A DNA stretch of 64,000 nt, from assembly GCA_913777615.1 (NCBI GenBank), contig CAJYTK010000011.1:390103-454102 (forward strand), given 5' to 3'. This DNA comes from an uncultured Agrobacterium sp. (lineage in GTDB: Bacteria > Pseudomonadota > Alphaproteobacteria > Rhizobiales > Rhizobiaceae). Each line of letters starts with the position of its first letter. Positions within the stretch are counted from its first letter, which is position 1. Both the position numbers and the translations under genes were made by a program. This document shows, one piece after another, positions 1 to 9,595 of the stretch. Under the pieces are notes generated by a model. It had not been told where the DNA came from. It made no database searches and saw only the letters and a program-made list of their open reading frames with translations.

Positions 1-1
1 G

Positions 2-943
2 TACAGCTACGGCCCGATCTTTATTCCCACCGAGCCCCACCCATTTACTGGCGCTCACGGACCGCAAATTCTGGGACACGAGTTCGGCGGTATAATTGAA
101 GCCATCGGACAAGGTGTGACCTCGGTCAGTGTCGGCGACCGGGTGTCGATTCAACCGCTCGTCATGCCACGGTCAGGCGATTACTTTTCGGATCGAGGCC
201 TTTTCCACCTCAGCACCCAGCTGGCACTTGTCGGTTTGAGCTGGGAAGGCGGCGGCATGGCAGAAGCAGCGCTAGTCAATGAATACAACGTGCAGAAAAT
301 TCCGGACGAGATGACCGACGAGGAGGCGGCTCTGGTCGAACCATCGGCAGTTGCCGTCTATGCCTGCGATCGCGGCGGCGTGACCGCAGGCAACAGCGTC
401 CTGGTGACAGGGGCCGGACCGATCGGCATGTTGACGCTCCTGGCGGCGCGCGCAGCAGGTGCCGCGCAGCTCTTCGTGTCAGACCTCAATGATGCCCGTC
501 TTGAGCTTGCCCGAAATGTTATTCCAGATGTGATCACCATCAACCCGAAGCGTGACCATCCGGGCGATGTCGTTCGTTCGGCCACCGAGGGCCAGGTCGG
601 ATGCGATGTTGCAATCGAGTGCGTTGGCAACGAACACGCCCTCAAGGCCTGCGTCGATGCGGTGCGCAAACAAGGCGTCGTCGTCCAGACCGGGCTGCAC
701 CCGCATGAAAATCCGATCGACTGGTTCCAGGTCACCTTCAAGGACCTGGAGATCAAGGGCTCATGGGCATATCCGACGCATTATTGGCCTCGGGTCATAC
801 GGCTCATTGCGTCGGGCCAATTGCCGGCAACGAAGATTGTCACGAAGCGCATAGCGCTGGATGAGGCCGTGTCGGAGGGTTTCGATACTCTGCTCGATCC
901 TGCTGGCACACATCTGAAAATCCTGATCGATCTTTCACGGTAA
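2..943 (+). CDS. Zinc-dependent 2,3-butanediol/alcohol dehydrogenase, 5' truncated
   Basis: The frame is already open at base 2 and ends at 943, so the true start lies before the window. The visible part covers the GHEFGG motif of the catalytic GroES-like domain (zinc region), then the Rossmann domain with GAGPIGMLTLL, and a C-terminal ECVGNEHALKACVDAVRKQG segment typical of medium-chain zinc dehydrogenases. The stretch GPIFIPTEPHP ahead of GHEF recalls (R,R)-butanediol dehydrogenases, which interconvert butanediol and acetoin with NAD; that substrate is inference. A flavin monooxygenase follows 115 bases downstream on the same strand and may be co-transcribed. Confidence 0.85.
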   Translation, partial: YSYGPIFIPTEPHPFTGAHGPQILGHEFGGIIEAIGQGVTSVSVGDRVSIQPLVMPRSGDYFSDRGLFHLSTQLALVGLSWEGGGMAEAALVNEYNVQKIPDEMTDEEAALVEPSAVAVYACDRGGVTAGNSVLVTGAGPIGMLTLLAARAAGAAQLFVSDLNDARLELARNVIPDVITINPKRDHPGDVVRSATEGQVGCDVAIECVGNEHALKACVDAVRKQGVVVQTGLHPHENPIDWFQVTFKDLEIKGSWAYPTHYWPRVIRLIASGQLPATKIVTKRIALDEAVSEGFDTLLDPAGTHLKILIDLSR

Positions 944-1058
944 ATGCCCTCATCCGCGTGAGGGAGAGGAGCCCGATACGCGAATGCGAATGAACTCCAC
1001 GAAGCAGCGGGCCGCTGCTTCGTGATCAGACCCAAGCAAAACCATGGAGGAGATGAAT

Positions 1059-2861
1059 ATGCTTGATGTCAGTCCGACAACCAAAATCGACACGATCCTA
1101 GCCAAATTCGGCAAGGCGCTCGCAGCCCAAGACATAGATGCCGCCGTCAACCTGTTCCAGGCAGATTGCTACTGGCGAGATCTCGTAACCTTCACCTGGA
1201 ACCTCAACACCATGGAGGGCCATCACGCCATCCGCGACATGTTGACGAACCAGCTCTCGGCCATCAAGCCGTCCGGCTTCAGGCAGGATGTGAACGAGCA
1301 GGCCTCTGAAAGTGGCGGCGTAACCGAGGGCTGGTTCGAATTCGAGACCGCTACCGCCCGAGGCTATGGTCACGTCCGGCTGAAGGATGGCCTGATCTGG
1401 ACGCTCCTCACCACCATGAGTGAACTGAAAGGACATGAGGAGCCTAAAGGTGCAAGACGCCCAATGGGAGCCGAACATGGGCATGACCGCAACCGCAGAA
1501 CCTGGAAGGAAAAACGTGAAGCAGAGGCCGTCGAGCTCGGCTACACGGAGCAACCCTATGTCGTCATCATCGGCGGTGGACAGGGTGGCATTGCGCTTGG
1601 TGCAAGACTGCGCCAGCTCGGAGTTCCGACAATCATCATCGAAAAGAACGAGCGGCCGGGCGACAGTTGGCGCAAGCGCTACAAATCGCTCTGCCTGCAC
1701 GACCCCGTCTGGTACGATCATCTGCCCTACATTCCCTTCCCGGAAAACTGGCCGGTCTTTACCCCCAAAGACAAGGTGGGCGACTGGCTGGAGATGTACA
1801 CCAAGGTCATGGAGCTGAACTACTGGGGTTCCACCACCTGTAAATCGGCCCAATATGACGAGACTTCCGGAGAGTGGACCGTAATTGTCGACCGCGCCGG
1901 GAAAGAGGTCGTCTTGCGGCCCAAGCAACTGGTGTTGGCAACCGGCATGTCAGGCAAACCCAACATTCCGAAATTCCCAGGCCAGGATATCTTCAAGGGA
2001 GAGCAGCAGCACTCCTCACAGCATCCGGGCCCGGACGCCTATTCCGGAAAAAAGGTCGTCGTCGTCGGCTCAAACAATTCGGCCCATGATATTTGCGCTG
2101 CGCTGTGGGAGGCAGGTGCCGATGTGACCATGCTGCAGCGTTCCTCGACCCATATCGTCAAGTCGGATTCCTTGATGGAAATCGGGCTGGGCGATCTCTA
2201 TTCGGAACGCGCCGTCGCCAGTGGGATGACCACGCGAAAAGCCGATCTCATCTTCGCCTCGCTCCCCTACAGGATCATGCATGAATTCCAGGTTCCGATT
2301 TACAACCGTATCCGGGAGAAAGATGCTGACTTCTACGCAGCCCTTAAGAAAGCCGGCTTCATGCTGGACTTCGGCGATGACGAGTCCGGTCTCTTCATGA
2401 AGTATCTGCGTCGCGGCTCCGGTTACTACATCGACGTCGGCGCCTGCGATCTGGTGATTGACGGCTCGATCAGGCTGAAATCCGCGGTGGATGTGTCTCA
2501 CCTGACAGAGGATGCCGTTGTGCTGAAAGATGGCACGCAGCTACCCGCCGATCTGGTGGTCTATGCGACCGGCTATGGTTCGATGAACGGCTGGGCAGCG
2601 GATCTGATCTCGCGCGAGGTGGCGGACAAGGTCGGCAAATGCTGGGGACTAGGCTCCAATACGACCAAGGACCCGGGTCCTTGGGAGGGAGAACAACGCA
2701 ACATGTGGAAGCCGACGCAGCAGCAAGCCCTCTGGTTCCATGGCGGCAATCTGCATCAATCCCGTCATTACTCGCAATATCTCTCGCTGCAATTAAAAGC
2801 GCGGCAGGTCGGACTGGAAACACCGGTCTATGGTCTCCAAAAGCCGCATCATCTCGCATGA
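1059..2861 (+). CDS. SnoaL/NTF2-like domain fused to flavin-dependent monooxygenase
   Basis: This 600-residue protein has two parts. Residues about 5-125 look like a SnoaL/NTF2-like fold (alpha-beta, Trp-rich, with a YWRDLVTFTWN stretch). From about residue 165 there is a class B flavin monooxygenase or YUCCA-like module: an FAD dinucleotide fold VVIIGGGQGGIALGARLRQLG, a second NADPH fold VVVVGSNNSAHDICAALWEAGADV, and a late ATGYG motif. Such enzymes oxygenate small carbonyl or heteroatom substrates using NADPH and O2; the substrate is not evident. In-frame ATGs also exist at 1044 and 1053, but GGAGGAG at 1046-1052 sits 6 bases before the ATG at 1059, which decides the start. It follows a zinc dehydrogenase and may handle the same alcohol/ketone. 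Confidence 0.88.
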   Translation: MLDVSPTTKIDTILAKFGKALAAQDIDAAVNLFQADCYWRDLVTFTWNLNTMEGHHAIRDMLTNQLSAIKPSGFRQDVNEQASESGGVTEGWFEFETATARGYGHVRLKDGLIWTLLTTMSELKGHEEPKGARRPMGAEHGHDRNRRTWKEKREAEAVELGYTEQPYVVIIGGGQGGIALGARLRQLGVPTIIIEKNERPGDSWRKRYKSLCLHDPVWYDHLPYIPFPENWPVFTPKDKVGDWLEMYTKVMELNYWGSTTCKSAQYDETSGEWTVIVDRAGKEVVLRPKQLVLATGMSGKPNIPKFPGQDIFKGEQQHSSQHPGPDAYSGKKVVVVGSNNSAHDICAALWEAGADVTMLQRSSTHIVKSDSLMEIGLGDLYSERAVASGMTTRKADLIFASLPYRIMHEFQVPIYNRIREKDADFYAALKKAGFMLDFGDDESGLFMKYLRRGSGYYIDVGACDLVIDGSIRLKSAVDVSHLTEDAVVLKDGTQLPADLVVYATGYGSMNGWAADLISREVADKVGKCWGLGSNTTKDPGPWEGEQRNMWKPTQQQALWFHGGNLHQSRHYSQYLSLQLKARQVGLETPVYGLQKPHHLA

Positions 2862-2874
2862 GGCGAAAATGACA

Positions 2875-2908
2875 TTGATCCGCCGGTTGGACAGAACCGG
2901 CGGATCAA
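2875..2908 (+). terminator. Perfect 14-bp hairpin after the monooxygenase
   Basis: TTGATCCGCCGGTT at 2875-2888 pairs perfectly with 2895-2908 around a six-base loop, 14 bases after the monooxygenase stop. No T-run follows, so it may protect or process the 3' end rather than act as a classic intrinsic terminator. Confidence 0.5.
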
Positions 2909-2957
2909 CCACCCTTGTCTTGCGCCTGGACCGAGGCCATGTCATTTTTCAATAAAA

Positions 2958-3431
2958 ATGAAAGGCAGGGGAATGACATTCACCGATCCTGGCGATTTTC
3001 GCCAGCGTATTGAAAAGAGCTTCGCGCGCCAGGGTGTGGTCAAGGCAATCAAGGCGGAGCTGACGCGTATCGAGCACCGGCTGGTCGAAATAGAGCTGCC
3101 TTTTCATCCCAAGCTGACGCAGCAGCATGGCATTCTTCATGCCGGCGTCATAGCCGCCGCGCTCGACACCGCCTGCACCTATGCAGCCTATACGATCGTT
3201 GAGCCGGAAGCGTCTCTGCTGACAATCGAGTTCAAGGTCAACCTCATGTCACCCGGGCGGGGCGAGCGCTTTTTGTTTCGCGGCGAGATCACCAAACCCG
3301 GCAGCAACATCATCGTGGCCGATGGTCGCGCCTATGCCATTTCCGACGGCCCTGCGAAGCTGATCGCTTCGATGACGGGAACGATGATGGTTCTGAAAGG
3401 ACGCGAAGGGTTCAGCGAAAATGAGCTATGA
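2958..3431 (+). CDS. PaaI-family (hotdog) acyl-CoA thioesterase
   Basis: The 157-residue protein has the single hotdog-domain layout of PaaI/YdiI thioesterases: LTQQHGILHAGVIAAALDTACTYAAYTI (long hotdog helix preceded by the HGxLHAG motif), then TIEFKVNLMSPGRGERFLFRGEI. These enzymes hydrolyse acyl-CoA thioesters. The start could instead be the ATG at 2973, but AGGGGA lies directly against it, too close for good spacing; 2958 is kept with some doubt. Its end overlaps the start of the nucleosidase gene by 11 bases, so the two are probably translationally coupled. Confidence 0.85.
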   Translation: MKGRGMTFTDPGDFRQRIEKSFARQGVVKAIKAELTRIEHRLVEIELPFHPKLTQQHGILHAGVIAAALDTACTYAAYTIVEPEASLLTIEFKVNLMSPGRGERFLFRGEITKPGSNIIVADGRAYAISDGPAKLIASMTGTMMVLKGREGFSENEL

Positions 3432-4059
3432 GCTGGTCGAGATCGACGGCAAGCGCCTTCTCTTCGTCATGGCAGCCGAGGCGGAATACGGTCCGCATCT
3501 GAAAGCTCGTTCTCGACCGCTGATGACGGGCGTCGGTCCTGTTGAAGCTGCTGTTTCCCTGACTGCCACATTGAGCGATCTGAACGCTCAGGCGCGCCTG
3601 CCCCATCTCGTGGTTTCGCTAGGGTCCGCCGGCTCGCGCCTGTTGGAACAGACCAAAGTCTATCAGGCTGTCAGTGTATCCTACCGGGATATGGATGCCT
3701 CAGCCTTCGGCTTTGAAAAAGGACGCACGCCATTTCTGGATCTGCCCGCAGAGGTTCCGCTTCCATATTCCATACCAGGCGTTGCGACCGCGCGTCTTTC
3801 CACCGGCGCCAATGTGGTGTCCGGCAGCGCCTATGACAGTATCGACGCAGACATGGTGGAGATGGAGACATTCGCAATCCTGCGCGCCTGCCATCGCTTC
3901 GGCATTCCGCTGATCGCCTTGCGTGGCATTTCCGATGGTAAGGCGGATGTTCACCATATCGATGACTGGACGGACTATCTCCACATTATCGACGAGAAAC
4001 TGGCAGAGGCCGTCGACAGGCTGAAAGACGCGATAAAGGTCGGGGCGATTACACTCTGA
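3421..4059 (+). CDS. mtnN: 5'-methylthioadenosine/S-adenosylhomocysteine nucleosidase
   Basis: This 212-residue protein has the PNP/UDP phosphorylase fold of MTA/SAH nucleosidases: a short N-terminal strand with VMAAEAEYG, a GVGPVEAA glycine motif, a DMVEMETFAILRACHRFG segment holding the glutamate pair that binds ribose, and RGISDGKAD with the aspartate that protonates the purine. The family cleaves MTA and SAH to adenine and the thioribose moiety, relieving methyltransferase inhibition. It overlaps the upstream thioesterase by 11 bases and precedes guaA, so purine salvage and GMP synthesis are adjacent. The length is slightly below the roughly 230 residues usual in enterobacteria. Confidence 0.85.
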   Translation: MSYELVEIDGKRLLFVMAAEAEYGPHLKARSRPLMTGVGPVEAAVSLTATLSDLNAQARLPHLVVSLGSAGSRLLEQTKVYQAVSVSYRDMDASAFGFEKGRTPFLDLPAEVPLPYSIPGVATARLSTGANVVSGSAYDSIDADMVEMETFAILRACHRFGIPLIALRGISDGKADVHHIDDWTDYLHIIDEKLAEAVDRLKDAIKVGAITL

Positions 4060-4100
4060 TGCTTGCAAGGCGGCACATTTTCTGGCTTTTCAGGGCATGC

Positions 4101-4130
4101 GCCGGGTTGCCTTACGCCCGGCAATTCTTT
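4101..4130 (+). terminator. Hairpin before guaA
   Basis: GCCGGG at 4101-4106 pairs with CCCGGC at 4117-4122 around a ten-base loop, followed by AATTCTTT. It could end mtnN transcription or form part of the guaA leader. It is weak as an intrinsic terminator. Confidence 0.35.
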
Positions 4131-4141
4131 AAAGGCTCGCC

Positions 4142-5719
4142 ATGACCCAGATAGCCCATCCCGACAGCATCCTCATCATCGATTTCGGCAGCCAGGTGAC
4201 GCAGCTGATTGCGCGCCGCATCCGCGAAGCCGGGGTTTATTGCGAAATCCACCCGTTCCAGAGCGCTGCAGAAGCGTTTGAGAAAATGCAGCCGAAGGGC
4301 GTCATCTTCTCCGGTGGCCCGGCATCTGTCACGGCCGAGGGAAGCCCGCGCGCACCACAGGCAGTGTTTGATGCAGGTATCCCGATTCTTGGCATTTGCT
4401 ATGGCCAGCAAACGCTCTGCACCCAGCTCGGCGGTACCGTAGAAGGCGGCCATGCAGCGGAATTTGGCAGAGCCGATATCGAAATCAAAAAGGCGAGCCC
4501 GCTCTTTGATGGCTTCTGGGAACTTGGTGGCCGTTATCCGGTCTGGATGAGCCATGGCGACCGCGTCACGCAATTGCCGGCCGGTTTCGAAGTGGCAGCG
4601 ACGTCGGAGAACGCACCTTTCGCCATCGCAGTCAATGAAGAGCGCCGCTACTACACCACGATGTTCCACCCGGAAGTTGTCCACACGCCCGATGGCGCGA
4701 AGCTGCTTTCCAACTTCGTCCACAAGATCGTCGGCCTGAAATCCGATTGGACGATGGCGGCCTATCGCGCTGAGATGATCCGCAAGATCCGCGAGCAGGT
4801 CGGCGATGGCCGTGTGCTCTGTGCGCTCTCAGGCGGCGTCGATTCCTCGGTTGCGGCGATCCTCATCCATGAAGCGATCGGCGACCAGCTGACCTGCGTC
4901 TATGTCGACCACGGTCTGATGCGCCTTGCCGAAAGCGAGCAGGTCGTCGGCATGTTCCGCGACCACTACAACATCCCGCTCGTCCATGTAGATGCCTCAG
5001 ACTTGTTCCTGACGGAACTGGCCGGCGTTTCCGATCCTGAGGTCAAGCGGAAGACTATCGGCCGTCTTTTCATCGAGACCTTTGAAGCCGAAGCTGCCAA
5101 GATTGCAGCGGATGGCAAGGGTGCGCCAGCTTTCCTGGCACAGGGTACGCTCTATCCGGACGTCATCGAAAGCGTATCCTTCTCGGGCGGCCCGTCCGTC
5201 ACGATCAAGAGCCACCACAATGTTGGCGGTCTGCCTGAACGCATGAACATGAAGCTGGTCGAACCACTTCGTGAACTCTTCAAGGACGAAGTCCGCGCTC
5301 TTGGCCGCGAACTCGGCCTGCCGGAAAGCTTCATCGGTCGTCACCCCTTCCCCGGTCCCGGCCTTGCGATCCGTTGCCCCGGCGTCGTCACCCGCGAGAA
5401 GCTGGATATTCTGCGCAAGGCAGATGCGATCTATCTCGACGAAATCCGCAAGGCTGGCCTCTACGACACCATCTGGCAGGCTTTTGCGGTACTGCTTCCG
5501 GTTCAGACCGTCGGCGTCATGGGCGACTATCGCACCTATGATTTCGTCTGCGCACTGCGCGCGGTCACTTCGGTGGATGGCATGACGGCGGACTTCTACC
5601 CATACGACATGAACTTCCTCGGTCGTGCGGCCACCCGCATCATCAACGAAGTCAAGGGCATCAACCGGGTGGTCTACGACGTGACGTCGAAGCCGCCGGG
5701 CACCATCGAGTGGGAATGA
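4142..5719 (+). CDS. guaA: GMP synthase (glutamine-hydrolysing)
   Basis: This full-length 525-residue GuaA makes GMP from XMP, ATP and glutamine. The N-terminal class I glutamine amidotransferase has the nucleophile in GICYGQQ (Cys86) and the MFHPEV histidine/glutamate pair. The ATP-pyrophosphatase domain begins at [12 protein letters not shown] (PP-loop, about residue 227). The dimerisation domain ends in the conserved ...[13 protein letters not shown]. The gene is a core housekeeping function and its presence on a repABC replicon is relevant to the nature of that replicon. It is followed by a strong hairpin. Confidence 0.98.
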   Translation: MTQIAHPDSILIIDFGSQVTQLIARRIREAGVYCEIHPFQSAAEAFEKMQPKGVIFSGGPASVTAEGSPRAPQAVFDAGIPILGICYGQQTLCTQLGGTVEGGHAAEFGRADIEIKKASPLFDGFWELGGRYPVWMSHGDRVTQLPAGFEVAATSENAPFAIAVNEERRYYTTMFHPEVVHTPDGAKLLSNFVHKIVGLKSDWTMAAYRAEMIRKIREQVGDGRVLCALSGGVDSSVAAILIHEAIGDQLTCVYVDHGLMRLAESEQVVGMFRDHYNIPLVHVDASDLFLTELAGVSDPEVKRKTIGRLFIETFEAEAAKIAADGKGAPAFLAQGTLYPDVIESVSFSGGPSVTIKSHHNVGGLPERMNMKLVEPLRELFKDEVRALGRELGLPESFIGRHPFPGPGLAIRCPGVVTREKLDILRKADAIYLDEIRKAGLYDTIWQAFAVLLPVQTVGVMGDYRTYDFVCALRAVTSVDGMTADFYPYDMNFLGRAATRIINEVKGINRVVYDVTSKPPGTIEWE

Positions 5720-5761
5720 TCTCGCATCCCGGTTTAGACTCAAGCAAGCTTTGAAAGAATA

Positions 5762-5795
5762 CCAAAAGCCCGCATATTGTGGGCTTTTGGCTTTG
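5762..5795 (+). terminator. guaA terminator
   Basis: CCAAAAGCCC at 5762-5771 pairs perfectly with GGGCTTTTGG at 5781-5790 around a nine-base loop. The arms contain the A and T runs, so it can also act on the minus strand, where the SDR gene ends at 5929. Confidence 0.75.
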
Positions 5796-5928
5796 CAGAT
5801 CTGGCCGATTGAGGAGACATGGTGGGATATATCGGATATCCTGCGCTCTCTTTGCGCTCATGATCATTGCCTTGCAGTCGACCATCGTTATGACCACAGT
5901 CCAGTCGTAGACAGGTTGGCGATCCGCC

Positions 5929-6717
5929 TCAGACTGTCTTGATCGTACCGCCATCGATGACGAACTCGGCCCCGTGGATTGCGCCAGCGCGGTCGGAGGC
6001 GAGGTAGGCGATAAGATCCGCGACCTCTTCCGGCTCGGCTCCGCGGCCGATCGATATCCCGCCCAAGGCGTCGAGAACGAACTGGCGCGCATCCTCGATC
6101 GTACCGCCATTGGCGCTCCGCAGCATGTCGAGAAAGTCTCCGGCGCCCTGCGTCATGATCCAGCCTGGCGAAACGGAATTGACCCGCACGCCTTTGGGAC
6201 CGAGCTCCTTCGAGATCGACTTGCTGTAGGTCCTCAGCGCAGCTTTCGCGGCGGCATAGCCTGTCGTGGATTCCGGCAGCGGCAACACCGACTGAATGGA
6301 GGTGACATGCACGACGATGCCTTGACTGCGCTCGAGCATCTGCGGAATCAACAGCCGGTCAAGCCGGACCGTTGCCAACAGGTTGAGGTTCAGCTCGGCA
6401 AGCCAGTGCTCGTCCGTCAAGGCCACAAAGCCGCCTGCCGGTGAATTGGAACCGCCGATGACATGAGCAAGAATGTCGATACCGCCAAGCCGCTCGATTG
6501 CCGCCTTGGCGACCGTTTCGCTGCCTTTGGCGGTCGTCAGGTCTGCCTGAACATAGTCCACACCCTCAATGGGATCCTGGATTGTGCGCGCGGTTGTGAC
6601 AACGCGAGCGCCGCCGGCGAGAAAGCGTTTTACCGTGGCGCGGCCGAGACCCTTCGTACCGCCGCTGACGAGCACGCGCTTGCCCGCAAATTCATCGGGG
6701 TTTGCCTGGATGATCAT
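5929..6717 (-). CDS. SDR-family oxidoreductase
   Basis: This 262-residue classical short-chain dehydrogenase has the cofactor motif TKGLGRA (TGxxxGxG type) near residue 20, the YAAAK catalytic Tyr/Lys pair preceded by a serine in the HVTSIQSVLPLPESTTGYAAAKAAL stretch, and the C-terminal PEEVADLIAYLASDRAGAIHGAEFVIDGG ending. The substrate is unknown. Its start overlaps the stop of the NTF2-like gene by four bases (ATGA), so the two form an operon, transcribed divergently from a LysR regulator that is the likely controller. Confidence 0.9.
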   Translation of the reverse strand: MIIQANPDEFAGKRVLVSGGTKGLGRATVKRFLAGGARVVTTARTIQDPIEGVDYVQADLTTAKGSETVAKAAIERLGGIDILAHVIGGSNSPAGGFVALTDEHWLAELNLNLLATVRLDRLLIPQMLERSQGIVVHVTSIQSVLPLPESTTGYAAAKAALRTYSKSISKELGPKGVRVNSVSPGWIMTQGAGDFLDMLRSANGGTIEDARQFVLDALGGISIGRGAEPEEVADLIAYLASDRAGAIHGAEFVIDGGTIKTV

Positions 6718-7049
6718 ATCCTGGTCTCCAACGTCTTGATGGCATCCTGCGCCATCGTGAAACGATAGGTGAAGCGAAGCGGGCTGCCGGGGAAGTCACC
6801 GTGAGCGGGGCCTTCTAGGATGAAGTCGCCATTTTCTTCCCGAGCGGTATCGGGCTCGAAGATCGCCTTCACCGCGATCGCTTCTTCCTCAAGGAGCTGG
6901 CGGATTTTGGAAAGCCCGACATAGTGTTTGCCGTTATCGATGAAGACGGCATCTTTGGCGAAATGCTTCATCATGCCCTCAAGATCGAGGCGGGCATTTG
7001 CCTCGATATACTCGGCGACTGGTTTGGGTATGTTCAGTGACATGGCCAT
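6714..7049 (-). CDS. SnoaL/NTF2-like small protein
   Basis: This 111-residue protein has an NTF2/SnoaL-like pattern: an N-terminal helix with [33 protein letters not shown], then a sheet-rich second half. Family members act as isomerases, hydrolases or simple ligand-binding folds. It is the first gene of a two-gene operon with the SDR and lies head-to-head with a LysR gene. Its exact role cannot be told from the sequence. Confidence 0.8.
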   Translation of the reverse strand: MAMSLNIPKPVAEYIEANARLDLEGMMKHFAKDAVFIDNGKHYVGLSKIRQLLEEEAIAVKAIFEPDTAREENGDFILEGPAHGDFPGSPLRFTYRFTMAQDAIKTLETRI

Positions 7050-7139
7050 CTCCTTGTTGGTGATGACGCTAATTTAGCCATGGACTTTTCTCCCGATAAG
7101 CGAGATAGATCGGCATTGGGCGTAACGAAAATCGGGACA

Positions 7140-8060
7140 ATGACGCGACACTCTCTCATTGAACTCGAGGCAGTCTTAGCCATCGTCCGGTGCGGCTCGT
7201 TCCGAGCCGCGGCCTTGGAGCTCGGCATGTCGACCACTGCTATCAGCAGCGCCGTGGGCAAGCTTGAGCGGGAGCTCGCCGTGCGTCTCTTCAATCGCAC
7301 CACACGCAGTGTCTCGCTCACCTATGCGGGGCGCATCTTTGTCGCGCAAATCAAGCCCGCGCTGGAAAATATTCAAAATGCGATGAACACGGCACGGGCT
7401 CAACAGGAAACGCCGTCAGGCACCTTGCGTATCAACGCGTTTGCCACTGCGGCGCGCGAGATCATGGTGCCGCTGGTGTTGAGCTATCTTCAGCGCTTTC
7501 CCCAAGTCCACATCGACCTTGTGACCGAGGGTCGGCTTGTCGACGTCGTGGCGGCGGGCTTCGATCTGGGATTGCGCAGCGCGGACCTTGTGCCAAATGA
7601 CGCGATCGCCATACCGCTGGGGAAAATGCGACGCATGGCGGTTGTCGCCTCACCCGCCTTTTTCGAAGAACGAAATGTTCCCCAAGTGCCGCAGGATCTG
7701 CTGGCCTACCCATGCATTCGCGGACGCCTCCCAGATGGAGCCCTGCTGCGATGGCGATTTGAGAAGGGCGGAGAAGAGCTGCATCTTGATGTCGAAGGAC
7801 CAATCACGCTGGATGAAGCCTCATTGGCCCGGATCGCGGCAATCAACAGTGTTGGGATCGGCTATTTTATGGAGGCCGATGTCCGCGAAGACATAACCGC
7901 AGGACGGCTTGTTCGCATCCTCGAAGACTGGACTCCACCGCTCGTGCCGCTCTGCCTTTATTATTATAATCGGCGCAATTCCTCAGCAGCCTTCCAAGCC
8001 TTCATCGCACTGGCACGAGACTACGCGGCAGGACGACTAGCACAGCGCTCGAGCGGTTAG
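7140..8060 (+). CDS. LysR-family transcriptional regulator
   Basis: The 306-residue protein begins with a winged HTH ([56 protein letters not shown]) and continues with a two-lobe periplasmic-binding-like effector domain ending in an FIALARDY helix. An in-frame ATG at 7080 would add 20 non-family residues; the ATG at 7140 places the HTH where LysR proteins usually have it. The gene is divergent from the NTF2-SDR operon, the usual arrangement for a LysR regulator and its target. The shared control region is about 7050-7139. Confidence 0.9.
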   Translation: MTRHSLIELEAVLAIVRCGSFRAAALELGMSTTAISSAVGKLERELAVRLFNRTTRSVSLTYAGRIFVAQIKPALENIQNAMNTARAQQETPSGTLRINAFATAAREIMVPLVLSYLQRFPQVHIDLVTEGRLVDVVAAGFDLGLRSADLVPNDAIAIPLGKMRRMAVVASPAFFEERNVPQVPQDLLAYPCIRGRLPDGALLRWRFEKGGEELHLDVEGPITLDEASLARIAAINSVGIGYFMEADVREDITAGRLVRILEDWTPPLVPLCLYYYNRRNSSAAFQAFIALARDYAAGRLAQRSSG

Positions 8061-8206
8061 CCGTCGATCCTTGTTGAAACCAGTCGTGAAGCGTGCATCG
8101 ACGCGAAGTGGCAACGATGCCGTCGACACTTTTTCTCACCCACAGCTCAACCTTTCAATCGCACGGCGCGTTAGGGACCCATAGTTCCCAGCACCGCGGA
8201 CCCGCC

Positions 8207-9034
8207 ATGCCTTCAACCTTCCGATTCGATCTACTCGCCAAGAGCGGTTACGCCGCACGCGGCATCGTCTTCATGCTCGTTGGCGGGCTGGCACTCCTGT
8301 CCGGCGTGGCAGGCGAGAAAACCGAAACGAAATCGGCGATCTCGACGCTGTTGAGCCAGCCGTTCGGACGCATCTGGGTGGGCGCCATCGGCATCGGCCT
8401 TCTCGGCTTCGTCTGCTGGCGTCTGGCGCAAGCCATTGCCGATACGGACGATCATGGCACCAGTGCCAAAGGCCTGGTCATTCGAACGGCGCTAGTGGGA
8501 AGTGCTGTGACATACCTTGGTCTTGCCGGCTTCGCGCTCGGCCACAGCTTCCTTGCCGGTGGCGGCGATGAAGGCTCGGGTGAGAAAGATCTCGCCCAAT
8601 GGATCATGTCGCAGCCCTTCGGATCCTATCTTCTGATTGCGGTCGGCGCTGGATTCGTCATCGGCGGCGGTGTCACTGCAGCCAAGGGACTGACGCGAAA
8701 GTTCGAGCGCTATCTGCGCATCCCGGACAAGAATGCGGTCGCTACCTGGATTTGCATCTACGGGCTCGTAGCACGCGGTCTGGTGTTTGCGATCATCGGC
8801 ATCCTTTTCATCACGGCCGGAATGAATGTCGATCCACAGGAGGCCGGCAGCATGGGCGACGCGATGCAATGGCTAAGACAGATGCCGTTCGGCAGCGCAC
8901 TCTACATCTGCGTAGCCGCGGGGCTCGCGGCCTTTGGCATCTACAATCTCATCGAAGCCCGCTACCGCACGATCCCAAGCCCGTCCTTGAGCGCGGTCAC
9001 TCGGTCAGTACGATCTGCGCTCCCTGGCCGGTAA
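8207..9034 (+). CDS. DUF1206 integral membrane protein
   Basis: The 275-residue protein contains three copies of a two-helix unit, the DUF1206 arrangement. They start at about residues 10 (SGYAARGIVFMLVGGLALLSG...), 100 and 180 (YGLVARGLVFAIIGILFITAG...), giving six predicted membrane helices. Function is not established for the family. An upstream in-frame ATG at 8093 would add 38 residues without family resemblance; 8207 places the first DUF1206 unit near the N terminus, though its ribosome site is weak. Confidence 0.82.
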   Translation: MPSTFRFDLLAKSGYAARGIVFMLVGGLALLSGVAGEKTETKSAISTLLSQPFGRIWVGAIGIGLLGFVCWRLAQAIADTDDHGTSAKGLVIRTALVGSAVTYLGLAGFALGHSFLAGGGDEGSGEKDLAQWIMSQPFGSYLLIAVGAGFVIGGGVTAAKGLTRKFERYLRIPDKNAVATWICIYGLVARGLVFAIIGILFITAGMNVDPQEAGSMGDAMQWLRQMPFGSALYICVAAGLAAFGIYNLIEARYRTIPSPSLSAVTRSVRSALPGR

Positions 9035-9085
9035 CAAGAGACGTACCACTTTCCGGCGATTCAACGTTTAAAAAGGAAGCCCTCC

Positions 9086-9520
9086 ATGACAAGTGAAACA
9101 ATCGAAGACATCGCCTCAACGATGAAGAAGATCGACTTCTGCATGATGGCGACACATGGCTCCTCCGGTGCAATCACCAACCGCCCCATGAGCAACAATG
9201 GCGATGTAGACTATGATGGCGATTCCTGGTTCTTCTCGCTGAAGGACACGCACAAGGTCTCCCATATCAATCGCAATCCCCAGGTGACTCTTTCCTTCAC
9301 TGAGCCGCCAAGCCTGCTTGGCAAGCCCGGCATGTTCATCTCGATCGAAGGCGCAGCAGAACTCATCGAGGATAAGTCCGCTTTCGAACGCCATTGGGTT
9401 TCAGATCTAGATCGTTGGTTCACCGAAGGCGTCGATACCCCTGGCTTGGTCCTGATTAAGGTGCGCGGCGTGCGCGTGCAATATTGGGACGGTGAGGAGA
9501 ACGGAGCAATCGAGTTGTAA
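9086..9520 (+). CDS. Pyridoxamine 5'-phosphate oxidase-like (general stress protein 26) family
   Basis: This 144-residue split-barrel FMN-binding protein resembles general stress protein 26: CMMATHGSSGAITNRPMS, then a WFFSLKDTHKVSHINRNPQVTLSF strand-helix pattern. Family members bind flavin or F420-like cofactors but are not true PdxH enzymes. AAGGAAG precedes the ATG by about seven bases. It follows the DUF1206 gene by 51 bases and converges on blcR. A second member of the same family is at 55897-56379. Confidence 0.88.
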   Translation: MTSETIEDIASTMKKIDFCMMATHGSSGAITNRPMSNNGDVDYDGDSWFFSLKDTHKVSHINRNPQVTLSFTEPPSLLGKPGMFISIEGAAELIEDKSAFERHWVSDLDRWFTEGVDTPGLVLIKVRGVRVQYWDGEENGAIEL

Positions 9521-9595
9521 GTGATATGGTGGGGGCGGAGAGCGGATTGCAGATGTTACCTGAACACTCCCCGCCCGTGCAGGTATGGACGGTCA

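Noticed and set aside
1098-1928. 276-codon minus-strand frame
   Set aside because: Antisense to the SnoaL-monooxygenase gene; no motif.
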